Assembly (NCBI GenBank): GCA_003248755.1
Contig: QFQW01000007.1
Coordinates: 1 to 64,000, forward strand
DNA length: 64,000 nucleotides
Source: Chryseobacterium sp.
Lineage (GTDB): Bacteria; Bacteroidota; Bacteroidia; Flavobacteriales; Weeksellaceae
Reading direction: 5' to 3'
Position numbers and translations under genes: made by a program. The notes beneath the pieces are model-generated. The model was given only the letters and a program-made list of their open reading frames with translations. It had not been told where the DNA came from and made no database searches. Shown piece after piece: positions 25,989 to 33,689 of this stretch (position 1 is its first letter; every line of letters starts with the position of its first letter).

Positions 25989-26915
25989 TTATTTCTGATT
26001 GATTTCTTCCGCTTCTTCCATCAGTTTAAGGTAAGTAATATATCTTGTCTCCTCTATCTCTCCAGTTTCTAATCCTTCAAGAACTGCACATTTTGGTTCA
26101 TTAATGTGCATACAATTATGATATTTACAATCTCTGCCTGTTTGAAATATCTCCGGAAAATAATGCTGAATCTCTTCTTTTTCAACATCTATCATCGCAA
26201 ACTCCCTAACACCGGGTGTATCTATAACAGAACCACCAAAATCCCAAAAATGCATTTGAGCAAATGTCGTGGTATGTTTTCCTTTGAGTACAGATTCTGA
26301 TATCTCCCCTGTTTTGATGTGTAAATCGGGTTGTAAAGCATTTACTAAGGTAGATTTACCACAACCGGAATGTCCAAAGAATACCGAGGTTCTATTTTTT
26401 ATTTTTTCCTCAAGAAGATTAAGATTAAGTTTTGAATAAGAAGAAATCTCTAAAGTTTCATAACCAATATTATTATACATGGCTTCTATGTTTTCTACGA
26501 TCTCTTTCTCACTATTATTCAAAGTATCCATTTTATTGAATAAAATCAATGGAGTAATATTGTAAGCTTCGCAACAAGCAAGAAATCTATCCAAAAACCC
26601 TAAAGAAGTTTCCGGAAATTTTAACGTATAAATAAAGCAGGCCACATCAACATTTGATGCTATAATATGTGCTTCTTTTGAAAGATTCACCGATTTTCTG
26701 ATAAGATAATTGGTTCTGGGAAATATTTTAGTAATCCAAGCTACATCGTCTTGTTCCAAAGAAAATTCTACTTCATCTCCTACTGCCAAAGGATTTGTAA
26801 GTCTGGTTTTTATCAATTTGAATTTCCCCCGGATTCTGGCTTCATAGATTTGTTTTGTTTCAGATTCTAAAACCTGATACCAGCTTCCGGTAGATTTGAT
26901 GATGATTCCTTTCAA
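25989..26915 (-). CDS. rsgA: ribosome small subunit-dependent GTPase A
   Basis: RsgA is a GTPase that helps the late maturation of the 30S subunit. I take a TTG at 26913-26915 as the start (MKGIIIKSTGSWYQVLE, 308 residues). The longer reading frame begins with another TTG at 26937-26939 that is part of the -7 promoter element and so cannot be in the transcript. Domains in order: OB fold (~1-70); circularly permuted GTPase with LFNKMD (G4, ~115), GHSGCGKSTLVNAL (G1 P-loop, ~172) and DTPGVREF (G3, ~222); and a zinc finger with CKYHNCMHINEPKCAV (~257). All catalytic motifs are intact. Confidence 0.93.
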   Translation of the reverse strand: MKGIIIKSTGSWYQVLESETKQIYEARIRGKFKLIKTRLTNPLAVGDEVEFSLEQDDVAWITKIFPRTNYLIRKSVNLSKEAHIIASNVDVACFIYTLKFPETSLGFLDRFLACCEAYNITPLILFNKMDTLNNSEKEIVENIEAMYNNIGYETLEISSYSKLNLNLLEEKIKNRTSVFFGHSGCGKSTLVNALQPDLHIKTGEISESVLKGKHTTTFAQMHFWDFGGSVIDTPGVREFAMIDVEKEEIQHYFPEIFQTGRDCKYHNCMHINEPKCAVLEGLETGEIEETRYITYLKLMEEAEEINQK

Positions 26916-26936
26916 ACAGTAGAATTTTGTATTAGG

Positions 26937-26968
26937 CAAATTTAGAAATTTAAAATTAGCATCTACAA
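26937..26968 (-). promoter_or_regulatory. complete -33/-7 promoter of rsgA
   Basis: Minus-strand -7 TAAATTTG at 26937-26944 and -33 TTG at 26966-26968, spacer 21. It overlaps the terminator of the upstream aromatic-pathway gene. The predicted leader to the TTG start at 26915 is about 17 bases. Confidence 0.75.
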
Positions 26969-26994
26969 AAAAAGAAGCTAATAATTAGCTTCTT
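26965..26994 (-). terminator. terminator of the DAHP synthase/chorismate mutase gene
   Basis: AAGAAGCTAAT and ATTAGCTTCTT form an 11-bp near-perfect palindrome (26972-26994); the minus-strand transcript then runs into T7. Confidence 0.85.
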
Positions 26995-27017
26995 TTCTCA
27001 TTAGGTAATTAATCATA

Positions 27018-28097
27018 TTATTGATCAATCATAATATGATTTTGAACCTCGATGCTTTCTTCGTGGATTGCTTTGAAAACTTTTTCTATGAATTCCTGAG
27101 ACATTCCTGTTTCAGATGCTTTTTGGTTAGCATATTCTGTAATAATTTTCCAACGTTCCGGCTGGAAAATAGCAATATTATTTTCTTTTTTAAGTTTTCC
27201 AATTTTTTCAGAAACCTTCATTCTTTGCGATAACAATTCAATTAATTGAAAATCCATATCACTAATCAAGGTTCTGTGTTTTCCCATTTCATCTTCGTAA
27301 CCAGAAATACCAGAATTACGAACCTGAAGATTATTAATCATTTGCGCCAAAACTTCCGGTGTTATTTGTTGAGAAGCATCACTCCAGGCATTATCCGGAT
27401 CGCAGTGACTTTCTATAATTGCACCCTGGTAACCTACATTGAAAGCTTCCTGTGCAACCCCGGCTAAACCTGTTCTATTTCCACAAATATGTGAAGGGTC
27501 AATAAACAAAGGAACGTTTGGGAATTGATTTTTAAAATCTAAAGCTATCTGCCAGTTTGGAATGTTTCTGTATTTGGTTTTTTGGTAAGTTGAAAACCCC
27601 CTGTGTATTGCCCCGATGTTTTCTACACCTTGTCCTAATAATCTTTCCAAAGCTCCAATCCAAAGAGCTAAGTCAGGATTAACCGGGTTTTTTACCAAAA
27701 CCGGCTTATTAGTACCTCTCAAAGCCTGTGCAATTTCCTGAACTGTAAATGGATTAACCGTAGATCGCGCTCCAATCCAAAGAATATCAACATCTGCTTC
27801 CAACGCTGCAAAAACATGATGCGCATTGGCAACTTCCGTAGCTGTTTTGAACCCAAATTCTTCTTTTACTTTTTTCAACCAGTTAAGACCGATTACTCCT
27901 ACTCCCTCGAAACCGTTGGGTTTTGTTCTTGGCTTCCAAATTCCCGCACGGAAAGCGGATATTTCTGCACCGCTTTCTTTCAGCCTTTTTGCAGTTTCCA
28001 GCATTTGAGATTCACTTTCTGCGCTACAAGGTCCTGCAATAATCATTGGATTTGCAAAATCATTGATCCAATCGTTCTTTAATTCATTAAGGTTCAT
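27018..28097 (-). CDS. bifunctional DAHP synthase / chorismate mutase
   Basis: First step of the shikimate pathway (phosphoenolpyruvate plus erythrose 4-phosphate to DAHP) fused to chorismate mutase. Residues ~1-255 are the class I-beta DAHP synthase barrel (IIAGPCSAESESQMLETAK, ISAFRAGIWKPRTKP, FIDPSHICGNRTG, ESHCDPDNAWSDASQQ with metal-binding His/Glu/Asp). Residues ~265-359 are an AroQ-type chorismate mutase helix bundle (MGKHRTLISDMDFQLIELLS, catalytic Arg and Lys in SQRMKVSEKIGKLKKE). This domain order is typical of Bacteroidota, where the fused mutase also provides feedback sensing by prephenate-pathway ligands. It has its own terminator. Confidence 0.94.
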   Translation of the reverse strand: MNLNELKNDWINDFANPMIIAGPCSAESESQMLETAKRLKESGAEISAFRAGIWKPRTKPNGFEGVGVIGLNWLKKVKEEFGFKTATEVANAHHVFAALEADVDILWIGARSTVNPFTVQEIAQALRGTNKPVLVKNPVNPDLALWIGALERLLGQGVENIGAIHRGFSTYQKTKYRNIPNWQIALDFKNQFPNVPLFIDPSHICGNRTGLAGVAQEAFNVGYQGAIIESHCDPDNAWSDASQQITPEVLAQMINNLQVRNSGISGYEDEMGKHRTLISDMDFQLIELLSQRMKVSEKIGKLKKENNIAIFQPERWKIITEYANQKASETGMSQEFIEKVFKAIHEESIEVQNHIMIDQ

Positions 28098-28249
28098 ATT
28101 TTTAATTTTATATATTTTTAAATTAATGCAATAGTATATCTGTTATAAATCTTGATTTATAATTCTTTTCCAAAAAAATAACGTTTAAAAGTTTTAAATG
28201 AGTCACGGAATTTTGAATATTTCCGCTGTTTTTTGAGAAAGAAATCTAG

Positions 28250-28378
28250 TTAGCTAAGCCAATAAAATCGGTAATAGTTTCTAAAATTTCTGTGATAAGT
28301 TCCAAAAAAGCTAAATAATCCGCCCCAATAAAAGACAGATCCTATAGTTGCAAGATATGGAAATTTTTTTGATTCCAT
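28250..28378 (-). pseudogene. possible remnant of a small membrane-protein gene
   Basis: From ATG at 28378 the minus strand encodes MESKKFPYLATIGSVFYWGG, which looks like the start of a small membrane protein, but the frame then gives an unlikely Tyr/Arg/Phe-rich tail to the stop at 28250. Shifting by one base after the Gly codons gives a far more protein-like ending (FLELITEILETITDFIGLAN) before a stop at about 28245. This pattern suggests a frameshifted relic or a sequencing slip; chance cannot be excluded. Confidence 0.3.
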
Positions 28379-28530
28379 TTTATAAATCCCTTGTTGAAAG
28401 GACTTTTAGCTTGTTTTGATTAATATTATTTCTTCTTGTATAGAAGAATCTTAGACAAATATATAAATTTATACGAAATCACAAGTTATTAAATATATAA
28501 ATCTTCCATAAAAGGATATATTTCATAAAA

Positions 28531-28564
28531 TTAAAAAAAAATAAAAGCAGGATTTCCCTGCTTT
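28531..28564 (-). terminator. terminator of the C1q-like gene
   Basis: AAAGCAGG and CCTGCTTT pair around a short loop; on the minus strand the hairpin is followed by a T-rich run with eight T in a row. Confidence 0.8.
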
Positions 28565-28638
28565 ATTAAATTTAATTTCAACATTTGTATCCTGCTTAGA
28601 ATCGTTTGTGTTTTAGTTTATAAGAAAATAATTTGGTG

Positions 28639-29373
28639 TTAATTAGAAACTTTGTAGATATAGACATTAACTTTAGCATTAGTCAAAACTCCCAAATTGA
28701 TTGGTAGCAATCCTCCTGTATTTACAGCGAATGTAATCGTATCACCTGCTGCAAGCTGTACAAGAGATGACAAATTAGTAGAAGTCACAGGAACCGATGC
28801 TATGGTTATTATACCGATAATATTGAGCCTAATCCCATCAAAAATCTTTTCATCCCAAACAGTTGTTCCGTTTTTTATAATTCCTAATCTTTTTCCTCCC
28901 AACAAATCCAAATCAATACCTGCCGTAAATTGAAACTCATAATTAATTGCATATATTCCTGCTTGTTGAGCTGTATAAACCCCATCAGTAAAAAGACTCT
29001 GAGCTCCTAATTTCGTATCACTTGTTCCCGTAAGATTGATTTTGTACCAAGAGCCGCCAAGTGCAAGATTAATAAGTGACCAAGAACCTGTTTTGGAAGC
29101 ATAATAAGCATTAGCATTTCCATTCGAAACAACAAGAAAATCAGAATTAATTTCTTTGATTTCAAAATCACCCGTCGTCGCTGTTTTATCTCTTAACAAA
29201 ACAGTATGATTACTATTTATTGAACTTAAAGTCGTTACATTCCTAACCTTAAGATTTCCATTGATATCCAGTGTAGATTTGGGATCGGTCGTATTGATTC
29301 CAACTTGTGCGTATAAAACATTCGTTAATGTAAAGCTCACGAATAAGAAGAAGTTCTTTATGAGATTTTTCAT
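28639..29373 (-). CDS. secreted surface protein with a C1q/TNF-like C-terminal region
   Basis: A 244-residue protein. It has a signal peptide (residues 1-22, cleavage after VLYA), then the QVGINTTDPKSTLDINGNLK stretch that heads many secreted Bacteroidota proteins related to phage tail-spike or S74-type neck regions. The rest (residues ~105-244) looks like a jelly-roll of C1q type: FTDGVYTAQQAGIYAINYEF, then AAGDTITFAVNTGG and a final VNVYIYKVSN strand. No T9SS sorting tail is present. Function unknown; surface adhesion is a guess. It is a single gene with its own terminator. Confidence 0.75.
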   Translation of the reverse strand: MKNLIKNFFLFVSFTLTNVLYAQVGINTTDPKSTLDINGNLKVRNVTTLSSINSNHTVLLRDKTATTGDFEIKEINSDFLVVSNGNANAYYASKTGSWSLINLALGGSWYKINLTGTSDTKLGAQSLFTDGVYTAQQAGIYAINYEFQFTAGIDLDLLGGKRLGIIKNGTTVWDEKIFDGIRLNIIGIITIASVPVTSTNLSSLVQLAAGDTITFAVNTGGLLPINLGVLTNAKVNVYIYKVSN

Positions 29374-29510
29374 GTTAAACTATATTTTGTTATTAAAAAA
29401 ATAATGGTCTATATTTTAACTCTCTTCTTTAATATATTTTGAATATTAATAACCCAATCAGTCATTAATACAATTATTTTAATATCTTAGTTACATAGTT
29501 TTTCTAAAAA

Positions 29511-29540
29511 CTGATTCTGCAGATATCTCTGCAAAATCAG
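29511..29540 (-). terminator. hairpin terminator of the small lipoprotein gene
   Basis: A 13-bp stem with one mismatch (CTGATTCTGCAGA / TCTGCAAAATCAG) around a four-base loop, followed on the minus strand by T5. Confidence 0.75.
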
Positions 29541-29556
29541 AATTTGAAAATTTTGC

Positions 29557-29775
29557 CTACCACTGATGTCCATTTTTTGGAGGTGGATCCCCTTCCGACG
29601 GTTTATCTATATTTGTGGTATCCGTGACCGTAATGCTGTCATTATTTTTTTGGAATATTGATCTTGTTTGCTTTTGTTCTATTTTTTCTGTTTCTAAATC
29701 TTCTGCTTGCGATCTACAAGAATGAATAGAAATTACAATTGCTAAAATTGAAATTGTTGAGATAATCTTTTTCAT
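29557..29775 (-). CDS. 72-residue lipoprotein with a Pro-Lys-Asn-Gly-His C-terminus
   Basis: The start ATG at 29775 opens a lipoprotein signal (MKKIISTISILAIVISIHSC, lipobox Cys20). The mature part is only 52 residues, acidic and low-complexity (EDLETEKIEQKQ, DSITVTDTTNIDKPSEG), and ends DPPPKNGHQW. I recall small lipoproteins with similar PP-K-NG-W endings in Chryseobacterium and relatives but know no function. It is divergent from the TPR/AraC regulator gene, whose start is 277 bases away. A precursor of a secreted peptide signal is one possible reading; a structural lipoprotein is another. Confidence 0.7.
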   Translation of the reverse strand: MKKIISTISILAIVISIHSCRSQAEDLETEKIEQKQTRSIFQKNNDSITVTDTTNIDKPSEGDPPPKNGHQW

Positions 29776-30052
29776 AGTTTGAAAATTTTAAAAAGTTATC
29801 CCGGCCGGTTATTAATTATTTGCTAGAATTCTTTTCCGAAATTAGAAGAGAAATTTGAACTATAAAAATGTTTGTCGTACCTATTAAGAAATAAGCACCA
29901 ATAAAACTATATGGTTATATACATTTAAGTAATTGATTCACAATAATATATTATTTTTTAAAAAAAATAAAAAATAGTAATCAATAAAGTAATTTATTTT
30001 GTTAATTTTAAGACTGTAGTATAAAGAAACTTTACATTCATAACCAATTGCT

Positions 30053-31828
30053 ATGAAAAAAGTCTGTTTGCTATTACTAATCATATTATCAAAACTTCTT
30101 TTCTCTCAAAAAGAAGATTTCAGCCGTTATTATTTAATTAAAAAAGACTACGAAAATTTTCCAGAAAATGATACTAGAGCATTCATTTTTTTGGATGATT
30201 ACATAAAATTGGCAAAAAAAGAGAAAAATTATGATCAATTGGCTCAAGGTTATAAAGATGCTGTTTTTTACTCTTCTTCTGATATGTATAAGCTTAAATA
30301 TGCAGACAGTACAATCTTTGCCAGTATTTTATCGAAAAAAAAGGAATTAATAAGTGATGCGTATCTTGGAAAAGGAATTATTTATTATTTTAATTATAAA
30401 AAGTATAAACCCGCTCTTAATGAATATCTGAAAGCTTATGAGAATTCTAAAAAAACAGAGAACGAATACCTGAAAAATGAAATCCTGTATCATCTGGGTG
30501 TTGTAAAAACTCATCTTGGTTATTATGAACCCGCTCTCCGTCACTTTGAAAAAACAAATTATTATTTTGCAGAGAATTTGAAAAAAAATGCACATCCTAA
30601 TATCATTTTTAATAACAGAAAAGGATATTACAATAGCTTGCATAGGATGATTGTCTGTCATAGAAATCTAAAAAACTACAAAGCCGCACATTATTTAATT
30701 AATATTGGACTATCTCAAACTCAGGATAAAGAAGATTTTCAGCAGGAATATGGTTATTTTTTAAAAGAAAAAGGATTTGAGCAATTCTGTAATAATGAAT
30801 TTGAAAACTCTATAAAGTCATTAGAAACATCTTCGAAGCCTATTTCCAACATCCATGATTTTGCCTGGATTGCGTTCAACTATTATTATATCGGAAAAAA
30901 CTATCTAGCTCTTAATCAAACAGAAAAGGCTATCAAGTATTTTCAAAAAGTAGATTCTATTTTTATAAAGCACAATTTCATACTTCCCGAACTAAGAGAT
31001 AATTATGAGGTATTAATCAATCATTACAAAAACAAAAAAAACAGTGAGAAAGAACTTTACTATACTAAGCAACTATTAAAAGCTGATAGCATTATTTCCA
31101 AAGACTTCACGTACCTTTCTCTTAAGATACATAAAGAATATGACACAAAAGCTCTGCTGGAAGAAAAAGAAAGACTTGTAAAAGCCACTTCACTAGGATC
31201 ACTTATTATCGCCGTACTTTGTCTTTTAGCAACAAGTTTGGTTATTTTATTAATCATTGGCTACAGAAATGAAAAGATTTCTAAGACAAATTATAAGATT
31301 TTGGAAGAAAAAATTATCAATAACATCTGTACTCCACACCAAGAAAAAGTAGTTTCAAAAATTAAAGATGAAGACAAAGCTGATCTCAATGATAATATTA
31401 CGAACGAAATTCTAGTCAAATTAAAAAATTTCGAAAAGAACTGCGATTTCACCGAATATGGGTTGACATTGCATAAACTAGCTCATAAATTAGGTACTAA
31501 CTCTAATTACCTTTCACAAGTCATAAATGAACGTAAAGGTGTTCATTTTAACCGTTATCTAAGTGAATTGAGAATTCATTACATTACAAACAAATTGTAT
31601 AATGACAAAGTGTATCTTAATTATAAAATTGAAACTTTGGCGGAAAAATGCGGAATAGCTTCCAGAACTAATTTTTCAAATCTTTTCCGAGAAATTAACG
31701 GAATGAGACCTACTGATTTTATTAAAAAACGTCAGAAAGATATTGCAAATAATCAAAAACTTACTTTTTCCCCTTCTACAAGATTTTTTAAGTCAAATCA
31801 AATTTCATCAGATCATCCAAATCTTTGA
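30053..31828 (+). CDS. TPR - membrane helix - AraC-type DNA-binding regulator
   Basis: A 591-residue one-protein sensor and regulator. Residues 1-18 are a signal peptide (MKKVCLLLLIILSKLLFS). Residues ~25-370 are a periplasmic TPR-like helical array (YKPALNEYLKAYENSKKTEN, NQTEKAIKYFQKVDSIF). One membrane helix lies at ~379-402, and a linker follows. The C-terminal ~115 residues form two helix-turn-helix motifs of the AraC family (LHKLAHKLGTNSNYLSQVIN and IETLAEKCGIASRTNFSNLF, then FREINGMRPTDFI). This arrangement is a Bacteroidota speciality for sensing periplasmic ligands. Its last 41 bases overlap the end of dnaX on the other strand. The divergent small lipoprotein gene is a candidate target or ligand source. 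Confidence 0.85.
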   Translation: MKKVCLLLLIILSKLLFSQKEDFSRYYLIKKDYENFPENDTRAFIFLDDYIKLAKKEKNYDQLAQGYKDAVFYSSSDMYKLKYADSTIFASILSKKKELISDAYLGKGIIYYFNYKKYKPALNEYLKAYENSKKTENEYLKNEILYHLGVVKTHLGYYEPALRHFEKTNYYFAENLKKNAHPNIIFNNRKGYYNSLHRMIVCHRNLKNYKAAHYLINIGLSQTQDKEDFQQEYGYFLKEKGFEQFCNNEFENSIKSLETSSKPISNIHDFAWIAFNYYYIGKNYLALNQTEKAIKYFQKVDSIFIKHNFILPELRDNYEVLINHYKNKKNSEKELYYTKQLLKADSIISKDFTYLSLKIHKEYDTKALLEEKERLVKATSLGSLIIAVLCLLATSLVILLIIGYRNEKISKTNYKILEEKIINNICTPHQEKVVSKIKDEDKADLNDNITNEILVKLKNFEKNCDFTEYGLTLHKLAHKLGTNSNYLSQVINERKGVHFNRYLSELRIHYITNKLYNDKVYLNYKIETLAEKCGIASRTNFSNLFREINGMRPTDFIKKRQKDIANNQKLTFSPSTRFFKSNQISSDHPNL

Positions 31829-33487
31829 GCAAAGGATTGATTTCAACAAATTTTTCAAAGATTTTCCGTTTTGTCATAATTTCTTTTTTGATTGTCAAAT
31901 CGGTTTGATAATCGATTTCAAATTTAAAATTATTGACTTTGTGTCTGAAATGATTAAAAAACTCCGGACTGATTCTATCAAATTCTGACTTAGCAAATTC
32001 TGATGAATACTTCACAGTTACTTGATTCTCATCCGATTTTTCTATCTTAAAACTGCTGATGGCATTGTAGAGAAAAGCGTTGGTTTTTGCTGTATTTTTT
32101 AGAAAAATTTCCCATTCTCTATCCAGATCTGTTTGAGAAAAATGATTCGACGGAAGATTCTCATCTTTGACTTCAGCAAATTCAGATTTTTGGATTTCTT
32201 CTTTTTTCTCTAAAGCTGCTTTGATACTGAACTTGGAACCAGAATTAGTTTTCGCAATCGGCTCAGAGGCTTTTTGAATTTCTTTTTTTGGCTCTTCCCA
32301 GACAGATTTTTCAGGTTGAATTTTAACTTCAACTTGATTTTTTTGTTCAGAAGAAACGGATTTATTTTCAGAAATTAAATTAGCTTCAAGAAGTGGAGCT
32401 AATATTAAGAACTTTTTTTTTTAGCTTCCAAACCTGCAGTCAGACTTGACAATTGCATCAGCGCAATCTCCACAGTCAGTCTTGGGTTTTTGGAATTTTT
32501 ATAATTGATGTCTGCAAAGTTGCAAATCTCAATTCCGTCAATTAATTGTTGAGCTGTCCATTTTTGGGATTGTTCTGCAAACTTGGCTTTTGTTTTTTCT
32601 CCGACTTCGATAAGATTCAAAGTTTTAGGATTTTGAGCCATCATCAAGTCACGGAAATGATTACCTAAGCCAGCAATGAAAATATGCGGGTCGAAACCTT
32701 TTTTAACAATCTCATCAAAAGCGGTCAAAACACTTGGAATATCATTCTCTTTCGCTAAGTCAACAATCTTTAGATATTGGTCATAATCCAGAATATTGAG
32801 AACTTCAGCTGCCTTTTCAAGCGTGATATTTTTCTGAGAAAATGTACTCAATCTATCAAAGATTGACAAAGCATCTCTCAAAGCACCATCTGCTTTTTGA
32901 GCAATCAGATAAAGTGCATCATCTTCGTAAGTGATACTTTCTTTTTCAGCAATTTTTCTTAGATGTTCCTGAATATCTTCAATCGTGATTCTTTTGAAAT
33001 CATAGATTTGACATCTTGAAAGAATCGTTGGAATAATCTTATGCTTCTCTGTTGTTGCAAGAATAAAGATTGCATGTGCAGGCGGTTCTTCCAAAGTTTT
33101 CAAAAATGCATTGAAAGCTGCCTGAGACAACATATGAACCTCGTCGATAATATAAACTTTGTATTTACCAACTTGGGGTGCAAATCTTACTTGGTCAATT
33201 AATTCACGGATATCATCAACAGAGTTATTGGAAGCCGCATCTAATTCATAAATATTAAATGCAAATCCGTCATCATCTGCAGCTCCAGATTTTTCATTGA
33301 TTTTTCTAGCTAAGATTCTAGCACAAGTTGTTTTACCAACTCCTCGTGGACCACAGAATAATAAAGCCTGAGCTAACTGACTTTCATCAATAGCGTGTTC
33401 CAAAGTATCGGTAACGTGAGATTGCCCAACAACAGTGTCAAACTCTTGCGGACGGTACTTGCGTGCGGATACGATGAAATTTTCCAT
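31788..33487 (-). CDS. dnaX: DNA polymerase III subunits tau/gamma, with a -1 shift at an A10 run
   Basis: DnaX is the clamp-loader ATPase of the replisome. In frame 0 the gene ends at 32405 (360 residues, AAA+ core only: GPRGVGKTTCARILARKI P-loop, IIDEVHMLSQAAFNAFLKTL Walker B, LEEPPAHAIFILATTEKHK sensor 1). Just before that stop is a minus-strand run of ten A (32413-32422) followed by G, which contains the A-AAA-AAG slippery word. Reading one base back (AAG at 32414-32412) continues for 208 further residues to the stop at 31788, ending LLKDLDDLMKFDLT, which is the tau C-terminal region; tau would be 566 residues. So the two products arise by slippage, or the run is really A11 and the break is an assembly error. 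The usual zinc module with four Cys after the P-loop is missing here. It overlaps the AraC-type gene by 41 bases tail to tail. Confidence 0.9.
32405..32425 (-). promoter_or_regulatory. dnaX slippage site (A10-G) with in-frame stop
   Basis: Minus strand: GCT, then ten A, G, TTCTTAA. The 0 frame reads GCT AAA AAA AAA AGT TCT TAA (stop). A -1 shift on the A run reads AAG TTC TTA and stays open for 208 codons. E. coli and Thermus dnaX use comparable A runs for ribosomal or transcriptional slippage. Confidence 0.7.
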
Positions 33488-33546
33488 TGTTCAAAAGTAA
33501 GGATTAATTGTGAATTTTGGAAATGGTTTTTGGTTTATTATTTCTT

Positions 33547-33640
33547 TTTTAAACGCAAAGTGCGCAAAGGTATTTTTGATTTTATTGAAAATATTTTTAA
33601 GGTTCGCAAAGCCGTAAAACTTAGCAAACAAATAAAATTT
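33547..33640. repeat. GCAAAG-motif intergenic repeat, copy 2
   Basis: AACGCAAAGTGCGCAAAGGTATTT, then GGTTCGCAAAGCCG and CTTAGCAAAC further on, resembling the patch at 3222-3275. It lies between dnaX and the leucine-rich-repeat gene, with no other signal seen there. Confidence 0.35.
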
Positions 33641-33689
33641 ATTCTTATATTAAATTACAAATCGTTACATTTCAATTTAGTGTATTATA

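Larger units (their letters stand above)
28098..28638. other. 541-base gap without a secure gene
   Basis: AT-rich sequence upstream of the aromatic-pathway gene. The only signals are the 42-codon ORF at 28250-28378 on the minus strand, a short CCCTTGTTGAAAGG dyad at about 28388, and the terminator hairpin of the C1q-like gene at 28531-28564. No tRNA, riboswitch or trp-type leader peptide was recognised. Confidence 0.6.

Noticed and set aside
28098..28638. tRNA, riboswitch or T-box in the long gap upstream of the aromatic-pathway gene
   Set aside because: I looked for cloverleaf arms, T-box and leader-peptide signals and found only short dyads and one terminator.
30347..30661. 104-codon minus-strand ORF inside the TPR/AraC regulator
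   Set aside because: It is antisense to a well-supported gene and looks like reverse-complement shadow sequence.
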